This document shows positions 52,150 through 64,000 of a stretch of 64,000 bases of DNA, in pieces (within the stretch, counting starts at the first letter, position 1; the number at the start of each line of letters is the position of its first letter). Source of the stretch: Diploscapter coronatus (lineage: Eukaryota > Nematoda > Chromadorea > Rhabditida > Rhabditidae); NCBI GenBank assembly GCA_964036155.1, contig OZ038422.1, positions 57,373,201 to 57,437,200 on the forward strand, read 5' to 3'. Under the pieces are notes generated by a model. It saw only the letters and a program-made list of their open reading frames with translations. It searched no databases and had not been told where the DNA came from. The position numbers were made by a program, and so were the translations under genes.

Positions 52150-52825
52150 GTTTTGATTGAATGAGAAAGTCTGCAATTAATGAGTGAAATCGATAATTGA
52201 AGAACGGAGAATGAAACTACTAAATTGATGCTTTGCAATGTTTATCAGGCTAAAAATCGATTCTTAAATATGATTTATCATTTAAGAGTGAATATCACTA
52301 AGGACCAAAGTCTGCATAAACAGGGGTCCGCAAATAGGGCTGATTCTCACATCTTTTGTTCAGTTTTCACGCTGATTTTCATAGTGCAGCTCGTTTTTTT
52401 TTTCGAAACTAACCACTAATTACTGTCCTTTCCGGAATAGCTCACTTCAGAGTGGATATTTTCGAGGGGTGTGTTAACATAAGTTGATCAATTTTTTATT
52501 GTTTTTCTTGAATTTATTCGACCGCATTTAAAACATTGAATTTTCTGGTAATGACATTGTCACAAATAATGGAGAGTAAATGACAGAACCAGGGCTGTCT
52601 GAAGTTCGAAAAGATCGAACTTAAACTGAACTGAACTTCCAGACAGTTCGAAGTTCAGTTCGTACAGCTCTGATTAAAAGGAATATTTATTTCAGTTGAA
52701 ATTATCCCTCATCACTTGGATGTCTTCGAGAGTTGTCTGTATCATGTGCATTGAAATTAAATGATTATTTCACATTTTATTGAATAAAATTTCTATATGA
52801 ACTCTGAGATTATTATAGTCAAGCT
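52150..52825. repeat. array spacer
   Basis: Copy of the 50.15-50.7 kb block, with a GAAGTTCAGTTC-rich palindrome near 52610-52670 and the GGATGTCTTCGAGAGTTGTC module at about 52718. No gene. Confidence 0.6.
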
Positions 52826-54095
52826 TTATTTTATATTAATTTTTCCGACTTCACGCCATTCATTCGTTTGTGGATCGTATGCCTCGATTGAAGTACAAAA
52901 ATTTTCCATATAACGTTCTTGAAATCTAAGTTAGAAAATATTTCGTATGAAGATGTGCAAAATTTCAGCTCACCCTCCGATTGCGAACAATTTTCCATTC
53001 GCAGCAACAAGCGAATGAGAATGCCTTGCATAATTCAAATCAGCGATTGGAGAAATTCGACTGTCAACTGGAGCTGAGGGATCGAAACACAGACAGGATT
53101 TTAATGGCCAACTATCACTAAATATATAACGATGCATTATTTATCATACAAAATTAACGACTAGTGTCCTCCAGTTATGTAAATTTTTCCATTTAACGAT
53201 GCAACTCTGAATGAACCTTGCCCTTTTGAAATATTCCCGATTTTAATCCATTCCCGTTCATTGTCTGATAATCGAAATATCCCTTTACTATTCCATTTAT
53301 CAATAACTGAATATCCACAATTACAATAATGGATATGTTATAATGTGACCGTATAAAATTTCATCGCATATTATTGTTTGAGCATCACTAATTATAAGTG
53401 GAAATTTAGGCCCTGTTTGCCATTTTCCATCTATTAAAACCTGAATAAATTATTTCATGGATCTTCATTCCATCTTCTTACATCAACTCGATTCTTATTT
53501 TCACTTATTTTAGGATCCCATCCACCCAAATAATACAATGTGTTTTTGTAATAAGCCACAGACACAAATTTACGCCATTCAGGAGGATCTGGTCCTGCAA
53601 AGAATGCAATAAGATTAAACCAATCTATTGGCTTTTGTAATGTTACCTCTAGTGATTTGTCGAGTATTCAGATCGAAAATTTCAAACCATTTTTCAGAAG
53701 AGTTTAATGCAAAAATCTAAGATTTATAAAATTGGCAATGGCAAAGAAAATAATCTACTTTATCTTTTGTAGTTGCAAATTCATGTGAATATAAATTATT
53801 AGTAAATCTTCCAATCTGCTCAACAGAATTAGTATGCGAATCAAATAGACAAATTCTTCCTTCCCAAATTTCGTCATTTTTATAAGACACTAAATACTAA
53901 AATTACTTTTCGTTCATACAAGAACATTTTCCTACGATAGAATAAGGTTTTCCTCCCGAGCACGAGTGCTATCGGCAGATATTTCTTGATTATTTGCATC
54001 ATTCGACTGTTAGTCCAGGCCAGTTGTCCCAAGTCTTTGAATTCGGGATATTGGCAGATCAGCAATATGATTTCGACTGGTAGATTGGCTAGCAT
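52826..54095 (-). CDS. F-box and kelch-repeat protein (copy 11)
   Basis: Rightmost member of the array. The F-box exon starts at 54095 (MLANLPVEIILLICQYPEF...). Normal acceptor (CTTAG) before exon 3. Kelch repeats KNTLYYLGGWD, SKGIFRLSDNEREW, SLNGKIYITGG and KLFAIGG are the most diverged in the window, for example FRLSDN for YRLSDD. The end is WREVGKINIK with a stop at 52826. About 320 residues. No in-frame stop seen. Confidence 0.68.
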
Positions 54096-54246
54096 CTTCG
54101 TTAAGAGACCTAAACAACAAAAATGGAAGTAGTAAAAGAGTATTGATTGAATGGGAAAGTCTGCAATTACTAAATTGATGCTTCGCCATTTTATCAGACT
54201 AAAAATCGATTCCTAAACATGGTTTATCATTTAAGAGTGAATGTCA

Positions 54247-54640
54247 CTAAAGTAGGGTCCCAAGTCCCGTCCTTTTGTAAAAATGCGTTTGTGGTAGAAA
54301 TGTGTTAGTTTGAAACAGAAAATTTGGGAAGGAAGTACCCTTCAAATCCAGAATGTCTAAAAAAACCAGTCTAGATAGACAATAAACCTGATAAAATAGT
54401 TCTATGCAAAAAAAATCCGAACAAAATAGCCGTACATAAGCAATATTTTGTTTGCGAAAATGTGTTCATTTTGAAGGTTACAATTTTCCGCTTTTGTCGA
54501 TCAAGGAATTTCCTTATTTTATTTTTTCTTCACGAAACTCTTATTTACATCCCTAGTGACATTTCTGTACAAAATTTTGTCCGAAATATAAACTTGGCAT
54601 ATCTGCTTGGGGACCCTAGGCATCGAGTTCATAAGGCCAT
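54247..54640. mobile_element. MITE-like element, GGGTCCC termini (copy A)
   Basis: Ends AGGGTCCCAAG and CTTGGGGACCCT are inverted repeats. The body has no ORF of note. It shares GGGAAGGAAGTACCCTTCAA, AGCAATATTT and TTCTTCAC blocks with 57540-57885. Confidence 0.65.
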
Positions 54641-54794
54641 GATTGAAGAGATTAGTGGAATTGCGATGTAAACGCCGACGAAAATAGTGAATTTTCATGC
54701 CATTAATTCATTTCACAATTCGTTCATTTTTTGCACGAATTTCGTATTTTCAGTTTATTTTGCTTAAATACTGAGAATATACTCCTTGAAGCAG

Positions 54795-57700
54795 ATGAGC
54801 AGTCCATTGGAGAAGCAGTATCCCCTCCACCTAGCTGTTTACGTACGGGACATCGACAAACTGAGGAAGATTCTGGATGAGGATCACGAGGTCGATCTCG
54901 AGGCTGTCGATGCAAGGGGAAGGTCGGTGAATTCAGATATTTTATGAAAAGGAAATGTGCAACTAGGACATTGCTTGAATTTATTATTTTTCGTAGCTGT
55001 TTACTATTTTTCTACTGGTTCCGAATTAAAAGCGTTGTTTACCATTTTAACGACTCGATCAGTGATTTTTATATAGCTGAAGAAATAATACTTTTAAGAA
55101 AGTCTAGCAGTAGTTTCTTTAATTGAATCGTGTTGCTTCCAGAACCCCGCTGATGCTGGCTGTAACTCTGGGCTATTCAGACATTGCAAAACTGCTGCTC
55201 GAAAGGGGAGCAAATGCAGATGCCATGAATAAGGGTAAATGATAATTTACGCGGAAAACGAACTATCGTTCTTTTTCTTCAGACATGTGGTACGTGAGTC
55301 ACGAAGCGATTTCGAATGGGGACGTCGAGCTGACCGACACGATCATCATGTACAGAGACTATCAGAGGGCTGTCAAGGCTGCGCAGTCCATGAAAAGCAA
55401 CCTCGAGAAAATACGGGTACGTTATTTCTTATTATCTTATATTTTCGAACTGGTTTAAGGAGAATAAACCGCTAAATAACAAGAAAATACTCCAAGTTTT
55501 GACCACATACGACTTTTTAAATCGACCCTTATCGAAATTTCTCGAATATTTTTCGATTGAAACTCACCGCCCTCTTATTGCTTGATATTTTTTCTAATTT
55601 ATTCCAATTTCGATCGAAACAAAATAATTCACCTTTTCATGCTAAAAATCTTTCTAGCCCGAGCTTGTGGCCATCTTTTCTCTACCAAGATTAAATTTAT
55701 TATTTCAAAAATTCATTTAATCTTCATTTGAATTGCGCGAAAAGAAGCATGAAAACTGACTATTCTATTCGGTCTTTCAGGACACGCCTGATTTCTATTG
55801 TGAAATGTCCTGGGAATTTACGTCTTGGATTCCTTACATGGGAAAGCTTTGTCCGTCTGACACTTACAAGGTATTGAGTTTCTTCCTATTTTCAATAGAC
55901 TATTCTTCAGATTTACAAGCGAGGTTCGGATGTGCGAATCGACACGACTCTGGTGGGTTTCGAGGGCTCGTCCTGGAAGCGCGGCCACCAGACGTTCATC
56001 TTCCGTCTGGCGACTATCGATGACGTCGTCAGACCGCAATTCATCCTGCTCGACCACGACGCTCATACCGCCACACTTCAGACGATGCACGATGACGAGC
56101 CACTCGAGGCATTCAGGCCCTCGTCAGATGCTACTGCATTCAGGTACTCTTATTTCTTACTTTTTATCGTCGAAATTTCTCTTTTCCCTCTACTTTTTGC
56201 TAACGAGTAAGGAAGGATATTGCAATTAGTTGTATTTTCAGACGAACAACCCCGGTCTCCACGACCTACATCGACGTCGATAAAATCGGTTTCGAGCGTT
56301 CAAAAGGCAGCTTCCTCACTTCGTGGATCACGAATTCGGAAAAGACCGAGAAAATCGACGGATACGAGTGCAAGGTTGGTGAACTAATTTTCCAAAGGAA
56401 TAGCATTTTTCATTATCGCTATCATATAAAACTTGTTCAATCTTAATGAAAAACGTCGTGAATTATTTATTTTTTCATTAAAAATATTAGTTTTTTCAGT
56501 ACTGATCCATATTTTTGAATTCCCAATTACTTTTAATCATAACTTTAAGTAAACGTCTAAAATTTAGGTGTTCAATGCTTGTAATGTGAACTTGATCACG
56601 AAGACTCGATCTGAACATCTGACTGAAGCAGACAAGGAAGCTCTTAAACAGGTATCTTTGCTTTTCTCTTCCATTTTAAGACTGCCTCATTCAGGAAGAA
56701 GGCAGTCGCACTTTGTCCGGCCTGTTGAATTTCATCCGAGCAGAGAATTGCGACGAGTCGACAACTGCAAACGCGGCTGATTCGCTCACTGCCTTCGAAT
56801 ATCTCGATCCTGAGTTCCCAATCGATGGAGACATCGGTATGTTCATTTTTATGAAAACACAATTTAGACTCGCAAATTATCCTCAAACTTAATATTTTCA
56901 TTTGTAGAAGTTTTCTTACTTTATGTTTCATTTTGCAATTTGATTTTTTATTCCTTGCCAGTAATCAATCAACTTACGATATAATGATCATGTAATGTTA
57001 GTTTTCTTTCTGAAAGGGTGCTTTTTAGTTGTATTTTCGAAATATTCTTTCCTCATTTAATGAATTTGCACATTATTTAGGCCGACCGAAACAAGTTACT
57101 CGGAAGTCGAATACGTTCAAGGCCACGCTCCATTTGGCTGAGAACTATCCACTCAATTTGCAGGTGATCTTGAGTGAATAATTTTAAACGAATTATTGAT
57201 TCATGTTTCAGGAGCAGTTGATTCCAATTATCGATATGATGGCCGCCAACAATGCGCATTTCTCCCGACTTCAGAGTTTCGTGCAGATGCAACTGCCTTC
57301 GGGATTCCCTGTCAAAATTGGTGAGCAAATTGCTTGCATTCAGCATTTCTTTCACGGTTTATTCGTTTTAGAAATTCCGCTATTCCACGTTTTGAGTGCG
57401 AAAATTACGTTCTGCAATATCAATGAGCCTGGACCACACGTTACTCCCTTGGAAAGCGGGGTTAGTAATTTTAGCGACAATTATCATGAAGTGGAAGAAA
57501 AATCAAAAGTTCTATAAAATAAATAGAAAAAAACTATATCTCGAGTCCCTAAGCTCCGTTCTTTGCAAAAATACGTTTTTGATAGAGGCGTGGTAGTTTG
57601 AAACAAAATTTGGGAAGGAAGTACCCTTCAAACCCAATATGTCTCAGAAAGCTCTACCTAGATCAACAATAAATCTATGAAATGGTACATTGTGCAAAGA

Positions 57701-59392
57701 TGAGATTAAAATACCCGCGCACAAGCAATATTTCGTTTGAGAAAGTGTATTCATTTTGGGTAGTAGATTTTTGCGATTCTTTAAACTATTTTTTCTTCAC
57801 AAGTCTTATTGACATCCCTGGTGATTATCTATTGTGCAAAACATTTATTATCCCGAAATGCTACTTGGGGACCCTGACTATATTGACATGAGTAAATGAG
57901 TAAAATGCGAGAATTTACATAAAATTCGTTATGTTGAAGAAAGGTATCAGATGGGATAAAATCCTTTATCTGATTATTCAAATTTTCAGTCTGATTTCAA
58001 GGTGCATTCCGTGGCTATTGACGACGCGGTATTCGAGATCCCTGAAGACTACCGTACTTTGGACGATTCGAATACGCTCAATGTCTACGACTTCCACAGC
58101 GATAATTCTCCAAGATGTAAGATTTTCTTTGACTCGTCATTATTATATTTTTGCTCTATCAGATCCATCTGCTGCTCAACAAGAGGAGATGCTACTTCAG
58201 CTGGCAATCGAGCAGTCTCTGCGCGAGCAAAATGCCTCCCAACTTTCCCCTGATGCAGCTGACAATCATCCCACTGATTCTCTACACAATCTCTATGATC
58301 CAAGTGAGATTTTCTGTCTTTGAGAAACAAGTTATTTTCAAAGTTTAATTGTTCAATTTAGCTAATTTATTTACCTTACCGCGTTATTTTGCGTCGAATT
58401 AGACAGCATTTCACTAGTCGGTCAAAAGAATACGAATGATTTTCCGACCGCTTAGTTTAAATTAAAACAAATGTGCCAAATTGCCTGATCCCTCTCCATC
58501 AAAATATGATATTTTCACAATTTTAGTGATGACTCAATTGGGCCAGGGCGGATACGAAACAGATCTGGAGAGGGCGATTCGGGAAAGTCTGGCTATGTCT
58601 GGAGAGAATAATCCGTCACAGAGGGGGAATAATGAGCCTATTCTTGGGCAGGCTCACAGCAATCGACCTCATGTAAGTGAAATTATTATTATTAGAAAAC
58701 AGTTGGTTATTCTTAAATTTATGGGTTGTGAGTACCTTCCTCTCAAAGCGTGGAAAATAAAGAAAAAGCGAGAAATAGCTCTTGGAAGAAAAGTAGTATT
58801 TGAAAACTTTGGGAGGAAAGTACTCGCAACCAAATTTATGCATTCCAGAATGTATTGCCTAACAATTTTCTTATTTATAAATGCTGCAAAAATATGTTCA
58901 AATCATTTTAACGGCTCCTACACAGTTCATCAGTTTACCATGATCACCATTTGGAAAATTCACCAGGTTTTGAGAGTAGGGAAAAAACTTGTAAATTTTT
59001 ACAAATGGTAGTCATGGTGAACTGATGAATTATATAGGGGGCATTTTTGACAAATATATCGTGATTCATTTTTCTTAAACTAATTTGCGACTGAAGCATT
59101 ACGCTACGTTTTTGCTATTTCTTGAGATAGCTTGTGTGCTATCTTTAAAAATACCCTATCACTTTTGGCAAATCTTATTGTGCTATTGTAGAAAAACATA
59201 TCCTGGTTTTAACTGACAATGCAGTAAAATTATGCTTTCGTTCAGAACGCGACTGTAATGGATGAAGACGCCCTACTGACTCAAATAATGAAGGAGTCTG
59301 AGAGGGAAGAGCAGGAGAGAATCAGGAGGCTGGAGATGGAATCTGAAGAAGAACTCAAACGAGTCCTCGAGTTGAGTCTTACTGACAAGTAA
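54795..59392 (+). CDS. ANKRD13-type ankyrin/UIM protein
   Basis: Ubiquitin-binding endocytic adaptor of the ANKRD13 family. Exons: 54795-54922, 55143-55234, 55283-55416, 55781-55870, 55911-56143, 56242-56374, 56568-56651, 56695-56836, 57081-57163, 57212-57320, 57372-57460, 57990-58116, 58163-58303, 58527-58672, 59246-59392; 625 residues, in phase. Ankyrin repeats at about 8-75 ([30 protein letters not shown]). The conserved central domain has [10 protein letters not shown] and [14 protein letters not shown]. Four C-terminal ubiquitin-interacting motifs: [34 protein letters not shown] and [12 protein letters not shown]. Mammalian ANKRD13 proteins bind Lys63-linked ubiquitin on receptors and are reported to work with p97/VCP in caveolin-1 trafficking. 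The cdc-48 gene lies 7 kb upstream. Confidence 0.92.
57540..57885. mobile_element. MITE-like element in intron 11 of the ANKRD13-like gene (copy B)
   Basis: Related to 54247-54640: GAGTCCCTAAG at the left and CTTGGGGACCCT at the right are inverted repeats, with shared internal blocks. It accounts for most of the 529-nt intron. Confidence 0.6.
58726..58837. repeat. inverted repeat in intron 14 of the ANKRD13-like gene
   Basis: GGTTGTGAGTACCTTCCTC and its partner GAGGAAAGTACTCGCAACC form arms of about 25 bp with a few mismatches around a 60-nt centre. MITE-like. Confidence 0.55.
58916..59035. repeat. second inverted repeat in the same intron
   Basis: CAGTTCATCAGTTTACCATG...CACCATTT pairs with AAATGGTAGTCATGGTGAAC...GATGAAT. 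Arms of about 28 bp with mismatches; a different sequence from the neighbouring inverted repeat. Confidence 0.5.
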
Positions 59393-60523
59393 TCAATTCT
59401 TTCATGAACTATTTATTCAATTCAATCATTTGCCTTACTTTGATGGTTGTTGGAAATTTTCTACATTTTGAAAGTTACATGAATGATTTTGTAATTAGCT
59501 AATTGTTGAAACTATTATCATTATCTAATTTTATTCTGTCCGCGCAATCATTCTTGCAATTTTCACGATGTCTGAATTTTTTAGCAAGAAATCCCAAAAA
59601 TTTAATCTGTACTCAACCCTATTCCCAAACTGTTTTAATTGGTTTTGTGATAGCGTTGAGACCTTTCATCCTAGTCAAACGATCTGAAAATACTTGAAAC
59701 ATTGAGAAGAGAAAGTGAATTGCAAGCTGTGTATGACTTATTACTTGTAAGAAATAATGTCTAAAACTAGGAAAAATAAGCCATACAGATATTATGTTGC
59801 ATGGAAAGTTAATTTTCTTCGCAACTTTGATAAAGATCGGAAGAGTTTTCAGATTTTTTAAAATTTTTATCAGTTCAAAGCATAATTTATCAAATTTTAA
59901 TCATCCAATTAATTTATTCTATGAACGATTCATTTTCTAAGGACCAGTTTCGAAATGATCATTCACATTATTCTTGAGTGCTTTACAGTTCTGACTCGGT
60001 TACATGTTTAAAGAATAATTATTTTATTTACACACTCGGTCATGTTCATTAAATAAGCAGGCCCTTTGTATATAGAACTTTTGTAGGTTTCAATAATTTT
60101 CGAGATACTGGGTGGGACATGTCTGCGACCCTACTATTTCCAAAATACAGTACCCCGATATTAGGCGCCTTTACAAATTATCATTATTTGATTCCCCTCT
60201 TTCATGCATTAAAAAATACATTATCCTGCTTCCCTTCCATGCTTCGATACAGGCGAAAAGGATTCTCGACGCCGTCTGGAAGAGTTCTTCGCGATACATA
60301 TATTTTGGGGGTAAAGAAAACGTAGTTGCCTTCGTTAATGAACATGACCGAGTATTATAGCGATTCATTCATAAATCAGAAAAGTCAACAAAACCACGCA
60401 AAGTGTGATTCCTCGTATTTTGGAACAAGTATACTCATCTTATCACAATTTTAATCGAAAATAAAATGTACATTTTTAATAACTTCAATTATCAACTCAT
60501 GCAACTTGAATGGTAGTCTGAGT
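59393..60523. other. convergent intergenic region
   Basis: AT-rich sequence between the ends of the ANKRD13-like gene and the minus-strand gene; it should hold both 3' UTRs. I see no gene, and the open frames around 60112-60360 have no splice support or known domain. Confidence 0.4.
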
Positions 60524-63363
60524 CTATTCAGTCACAAGTTCTCTTCTGAATCTGTCATTGCCATTCATTTCCTCTGGATAATTCGAGTTGTTTGGCGGAG
60601 ATGCACTTCCATTGACTTTCTGCCAGACTTCTTTAGCCATCGCAACCAGTCGGCTCAGATCAGAAGCATCCATATTCTGAACCTAAATACAAAGAAAGTG
60701 AAAATTTTATTCTAGCCAAATTGATAGTGTATAGTCCAATTATAAACTGCGTTTCATAATGACCCAAGACATAAGCGCAATAAGGTTGGATAGAATGAAA
60801 AAAGTACTTTTCGGCATAATACAAGGTGGTCTTTTATAATTGAACATCTATTTCGTTGAATAATTTTCGTCCTAATGAATATTTCTGAAAACGCTCAACA
60901 GGATCTAATTCTCCTCAGAGGGAAAACTCTGAAAATACGATTTTACTTCTTTTCTCTTTGTGGATAGATAGGGAGAGGACTTGGTCTAATATAAGCGAAC
61001 CACACCAGGAGATTTGTCCATAGTAAGACCGAGTTCTCGCCCCTATCTATGTCCAGGCTGTTCGTGAAAGGAAAAGAATTATTGTGATTATCATAAGTTA
61101 AATACCAAATTGCGAACCTTATCGATAACATAGTCGACCCCGCTCTGTTCTGCATCTCTCCTCTTTCTGCCGTTCATTCCGTCACTAACAGATGAAGAGG
61201 ATGAAGTGAGGAATGATTTGACTCGATCTATCAACTGCAAATTGTCCGTTGATCCAGAGTTGGCGGATGAAAGAAGACTCTGAATTGTAGCACATTGCAT
61301 CACTATTTATTTAGTTTCTTCTATAACCTGTATCTCTTGCCCGATGCTTTTATCATTGGTGTTCAGTTTCTCGATGTAGTTTGTGGCCGTTTCCTGACTC
61401 ACTCCGACAGCATTGAGGACCTTTTCCACAATGGGATTATTGGAATTGACCAGGGAAATCAAGCTTTTCTTCAGCTTCGAATTGCTATTTGATGCTGAGT
61501 CTGTAGATGAAAGGGTGGCTGTTTGAAGTGGCTGAGTTTGAGGCATTAGATTGCTAGTTGTGGAGGAACCGATGAATATGCCATTGTTGAAGAAGGGTGT
61601 TGTCGAACTCATAGGAATAGTTTGTGTCATTGAAGCGGTTCCTGGGACTGTTACTGGGGATGAAGACCAGCTAGCTGTGTTCGGAACAGAAGAAGTAGAG
61701 ATAGCAGAAGTTGACGGACTATTTGCTTGAACTGAAGTCGCTGTCATTGTTGATGTCGTATTTTTCATAGATGGAGTTGGAATAGTGGCTCTTGTTGTAG
61801 GTTTTAACGTGGCGAATACCTTCTTCCTGATGGTAGATCGTTGAGTCTCTCTCTTCTCCATTTTGGTATGCGCTATGGACTGATTCAAGTCAGGAGGCAG
61901 AGTAGAATGTTTCCATGCTGCATTCATTTCCATTCCGTTGTGAGAGGCATTGCCCCATTCCTTCTTCAACTTATCGAGCACTTGCACGAATCCAGCAGTG
62001 CCTGCAGCAGCCAGCAGGCTGGCCCCAGCTCGAATTGAATCTTGAATTCTTTCCTTCGCTTTCACACTTTCGGCGGGCAAAATGTCATCCAGACAACGCA
62101 GTCTCATCGTTTCATTCGCAAGTATCGTCTGCAGATCGTTTTCCAAATTCGTCTAAAAGATAAAGATTTTATCTTGGTGATTTTATTTATTCGAAAGTAC
62201 AGTGCTGGTCAAATGTGTTGGAACAATCGTGATCATAATGCATCCTGATATGTTCAATTATCGTGGACACAGTTTGAATGAAATTTGGTAAGAATTTACA
62301 GTTCTGTATGAAGAATATGCGGATAAAATTGCGTCAAAATGTTTCGCGACTATCGAGTTAAATAGGTTGCATTCATACTCAGAAACGACTTCGCTGCCTT
62401 TTTCCCGCGGAAAGTCGGCGGGAATATTGCAGCATCCCTATGGTGGGGACGTCGTCTCAGACGAACCATAACTATTTCAAACTTTAACAGCCACTAACTT
62501 TGACGATTTAGACTTGTTGTGATATTATATTCGCTAGAAAAAAAATGGATAAATATCCTCCATTTACATATAAAAATCAAGAAATATCAATTTGCAACAC
62601 ACATTTGCTTCCTACCTCATTGCCATGTATCAGTTCAGTCAACATGTCGTCAGTTTCATTGACGGAATTCTCATAATGCGAGAACAATTCATCACAAGTC
62701 ACAATTCTCGGCAGGCAGTTGTCAGATCGGGCTATGTTCAGTCGAGGACCTGTATATGTTTCTATTTACTGGCGTTTTTACTCCATTTATAACCAGGATA
62801 ACAGACCATATCCTTTCGATAATCATCTGCAGATTTATCACCGTGTGGGTCTATCGCTTTTGCAGAAAGTTGTTGCCAATCTTGATAGATCTGCAAAATG
62901 GAATAATTTTAATTTTATCCCTGTAAATCGTTTGTTAGAACGCATTATTTTTCCCTCGCCTATCATTTGAAAGCTTATTATATCGGTATTAAAGATGTCA
63001 ACTCGATTAATTCGAATTAACTCTAAATTAGAACTCGAACTCATCTCAATAGAAGGTACGAAATGATTGCAGTTTCAGTTCGAATATTTTCTTGGCTTCG
63101 AGTTTCAACTTTATAAACTTCATCAAATTATGATTCTGATCGAAATATCAAAGAAATGTCCAAATTCGATTCAGAATTTTTATTACCTGGAAAAGCTTCT
63201 CGTTGGTAAATTTAGCATTTTTGTTGTAATCCACGAGAAATCTAGGCATAAGAACACCTTCGATGGGGCTCTGTCGAGTGCTATTGTTTTCATAGATACG
63301 GTAATCTGTGTCAGCAGCTAGCAATGTTACTGGGAAAAATAATAGAAAGAATATACTTGTCAT
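60524..63363 (-). CDS. unrecognised secreted Ser/Thr-rich protein
   Basis: Function not recognised. Exons, right to left: 63363-63187, 62890-62794, 62749-62616, 62152-61328, 61279-61118, 60682-60524; all GT/AG and in phase, 517 residues. The N-terminus MTSIFFLLFFPVTLLAADT is a clear signal peptide; an upstream in-frame ATG at 63396 would add 11 residues. The first third has Cys residues (VCYPG, SDNCLPRIVTCDE, RLRCLDD) and may be a folded domain. Residues about 230-350 are a Ser/Thr/Pro-rich, likely O-glycosylated or disordered stretch. A dibasic RKRR lies near 447. The tail is VQNMDASDLSRLV...RRELVTE. Single-gene locus, convergent with the ANKRD13-like gene. Confidence 0.7.
62198..62420. mobile_element. 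Tc1/mariner-like terminal fragment in an intron
   Basis: TACAGTGCTGGTCAAATGTG resembles the CAGTGCTGGYCAAA terminal repeat of Tc1-like transposons, beginning after a TA. I do not find the opposite terminus or a transposase, so it is a relic or one end of a diverged element. Confidence 0.45.
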
Positions 63364-63399
63364 TTGTAATTGATGAAGTTTAGCTGGTAAATCCATTTT

Positions 63400-64000
63400 G
63401 CAATGAAAATGGAACGGGCTAGATGGAATTTGTGAGTTTGTGACGGAATGACTGGACTTTCGAAATTCCGAACGATTCTTTGTCAATCAATCATTCATTT
63501 GTGGATCGGTTGCTGGGCAAGTCGCCAGGGGAAACGGCGAGCAAAAAGTGAAGATAGAAGAATCAAGAAAACAACAACAGAGGGCCATTTGCAAGACAAA
63601 TCATGCTTTCCATGCAAAAATTATTTAACTATCGATAAGATGAATCAATTGAATAGTTTTATTCGCTTTTCTTCATATCTTCGATATTTTTGCGAAGTTC
63701 AGAGCACTGGCAATCAAATTGCTGTATCCATTTTCGAAAATTAAAATAGACATCTAGCAAAAACGTGTTGAGAATTTGCTCATTTTGACCAGAATACTAT
63801 AGACCCAGATAAATAGTGAAGTATCAAATAGTACCAAATACGATAAAATAACATAAATAACGTTAAAGTTGTTTCATAGTTAGCACTCGGATTGGGAAAA
63901 GGAGGCCACAAATGTCATTTCATTCAAATATCTAGAAATAGCACATTTCGGAGGGTAATTCACTCGGATAAACATAGGCAAGCTAACAAGTCGAAGTAGA
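63400..64000. other. right-end flank
   Basis: Upstream region of the secreted-protein gene; probably its promoter. AT-rich; no gene, RNA or repeat that I can support. Confidence 0.35.

Overview
The window is from a nematode genome. Evidence: a cuticle collagen with the nematode-type N-terminal domain, very short introns (about 41-50 nt) with TTTCAG/TTTAG acceptors, acceptor-like TTTAG or TTTACAG sites just upstream of start codons (likely spliced-leader trans-splicing), and Tc1-like and MITE-like debris. The host DNA is AT-rich. The very intron-rich collagen is unlike the usual Caenorhabditis layout, so I would not assign it to Caenorhabditis.

Layout. (i) 0.3-54.1 kb: a tandem family of F-box + kelch-repeat genes, all on the minus strand: eleven F-box exons (one gene truncated at the left edge) and fourteen kelch bodies. 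Three genes are in-frame fusions carrying two kelch bodies behind one F-box. Dispersed repeats separate the genes. (ii) 6.1-8.7 kb, plus strand: a 301-residue cuticle collagen in 19 exons, several only 12-20 nt long. (iii) 12.6-19.6 kb and 30.6-37.6 kb: a duplication of about 7 kb, each copy ending in a minus-strand U2 snRNA gene. The right copy is intact. The left copy is broken between U2 nucleotides 37 and 38 by (iv) 19.6-25.6 kb, a GC-rich non-LTR retrotransposon with one intact 1205-codon ORF (zinc fingers, reverse transcriptase, CCHC, restriction-like endonuclease). It fits the NeSL/R2-like, U2-targeting type known as Utopia. (v) 42.1-47.9 kb, plus: cdc-48 (p97/VCP), 17 exons, 815 residues. 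(vi) 54.8-59.4 kb, plus: an ANKRD13-type ankyrin/UIM protein, 15 exons, 625 residues. (vii) 60.5-63.4 kb, minus: an unrecognised secreted Ser/Thr-rich protein, 6 exons, 517 residues.

The most interesting system is the U2-targeted retroelement. The duplication supplies a natural empty site next door. The element's 3' end looks like the U2 segment it displaces, and its 3' region is a five-unit array of about 330 bp, each unit carrying a conserved hairpin. cdc-48 and the ANKRD13-like gene are neighbours in the same orientation and their products act in the same ubiquitin-dependent trafficking pathway in mammals. That is suggestive but not evidence of co-regulation.
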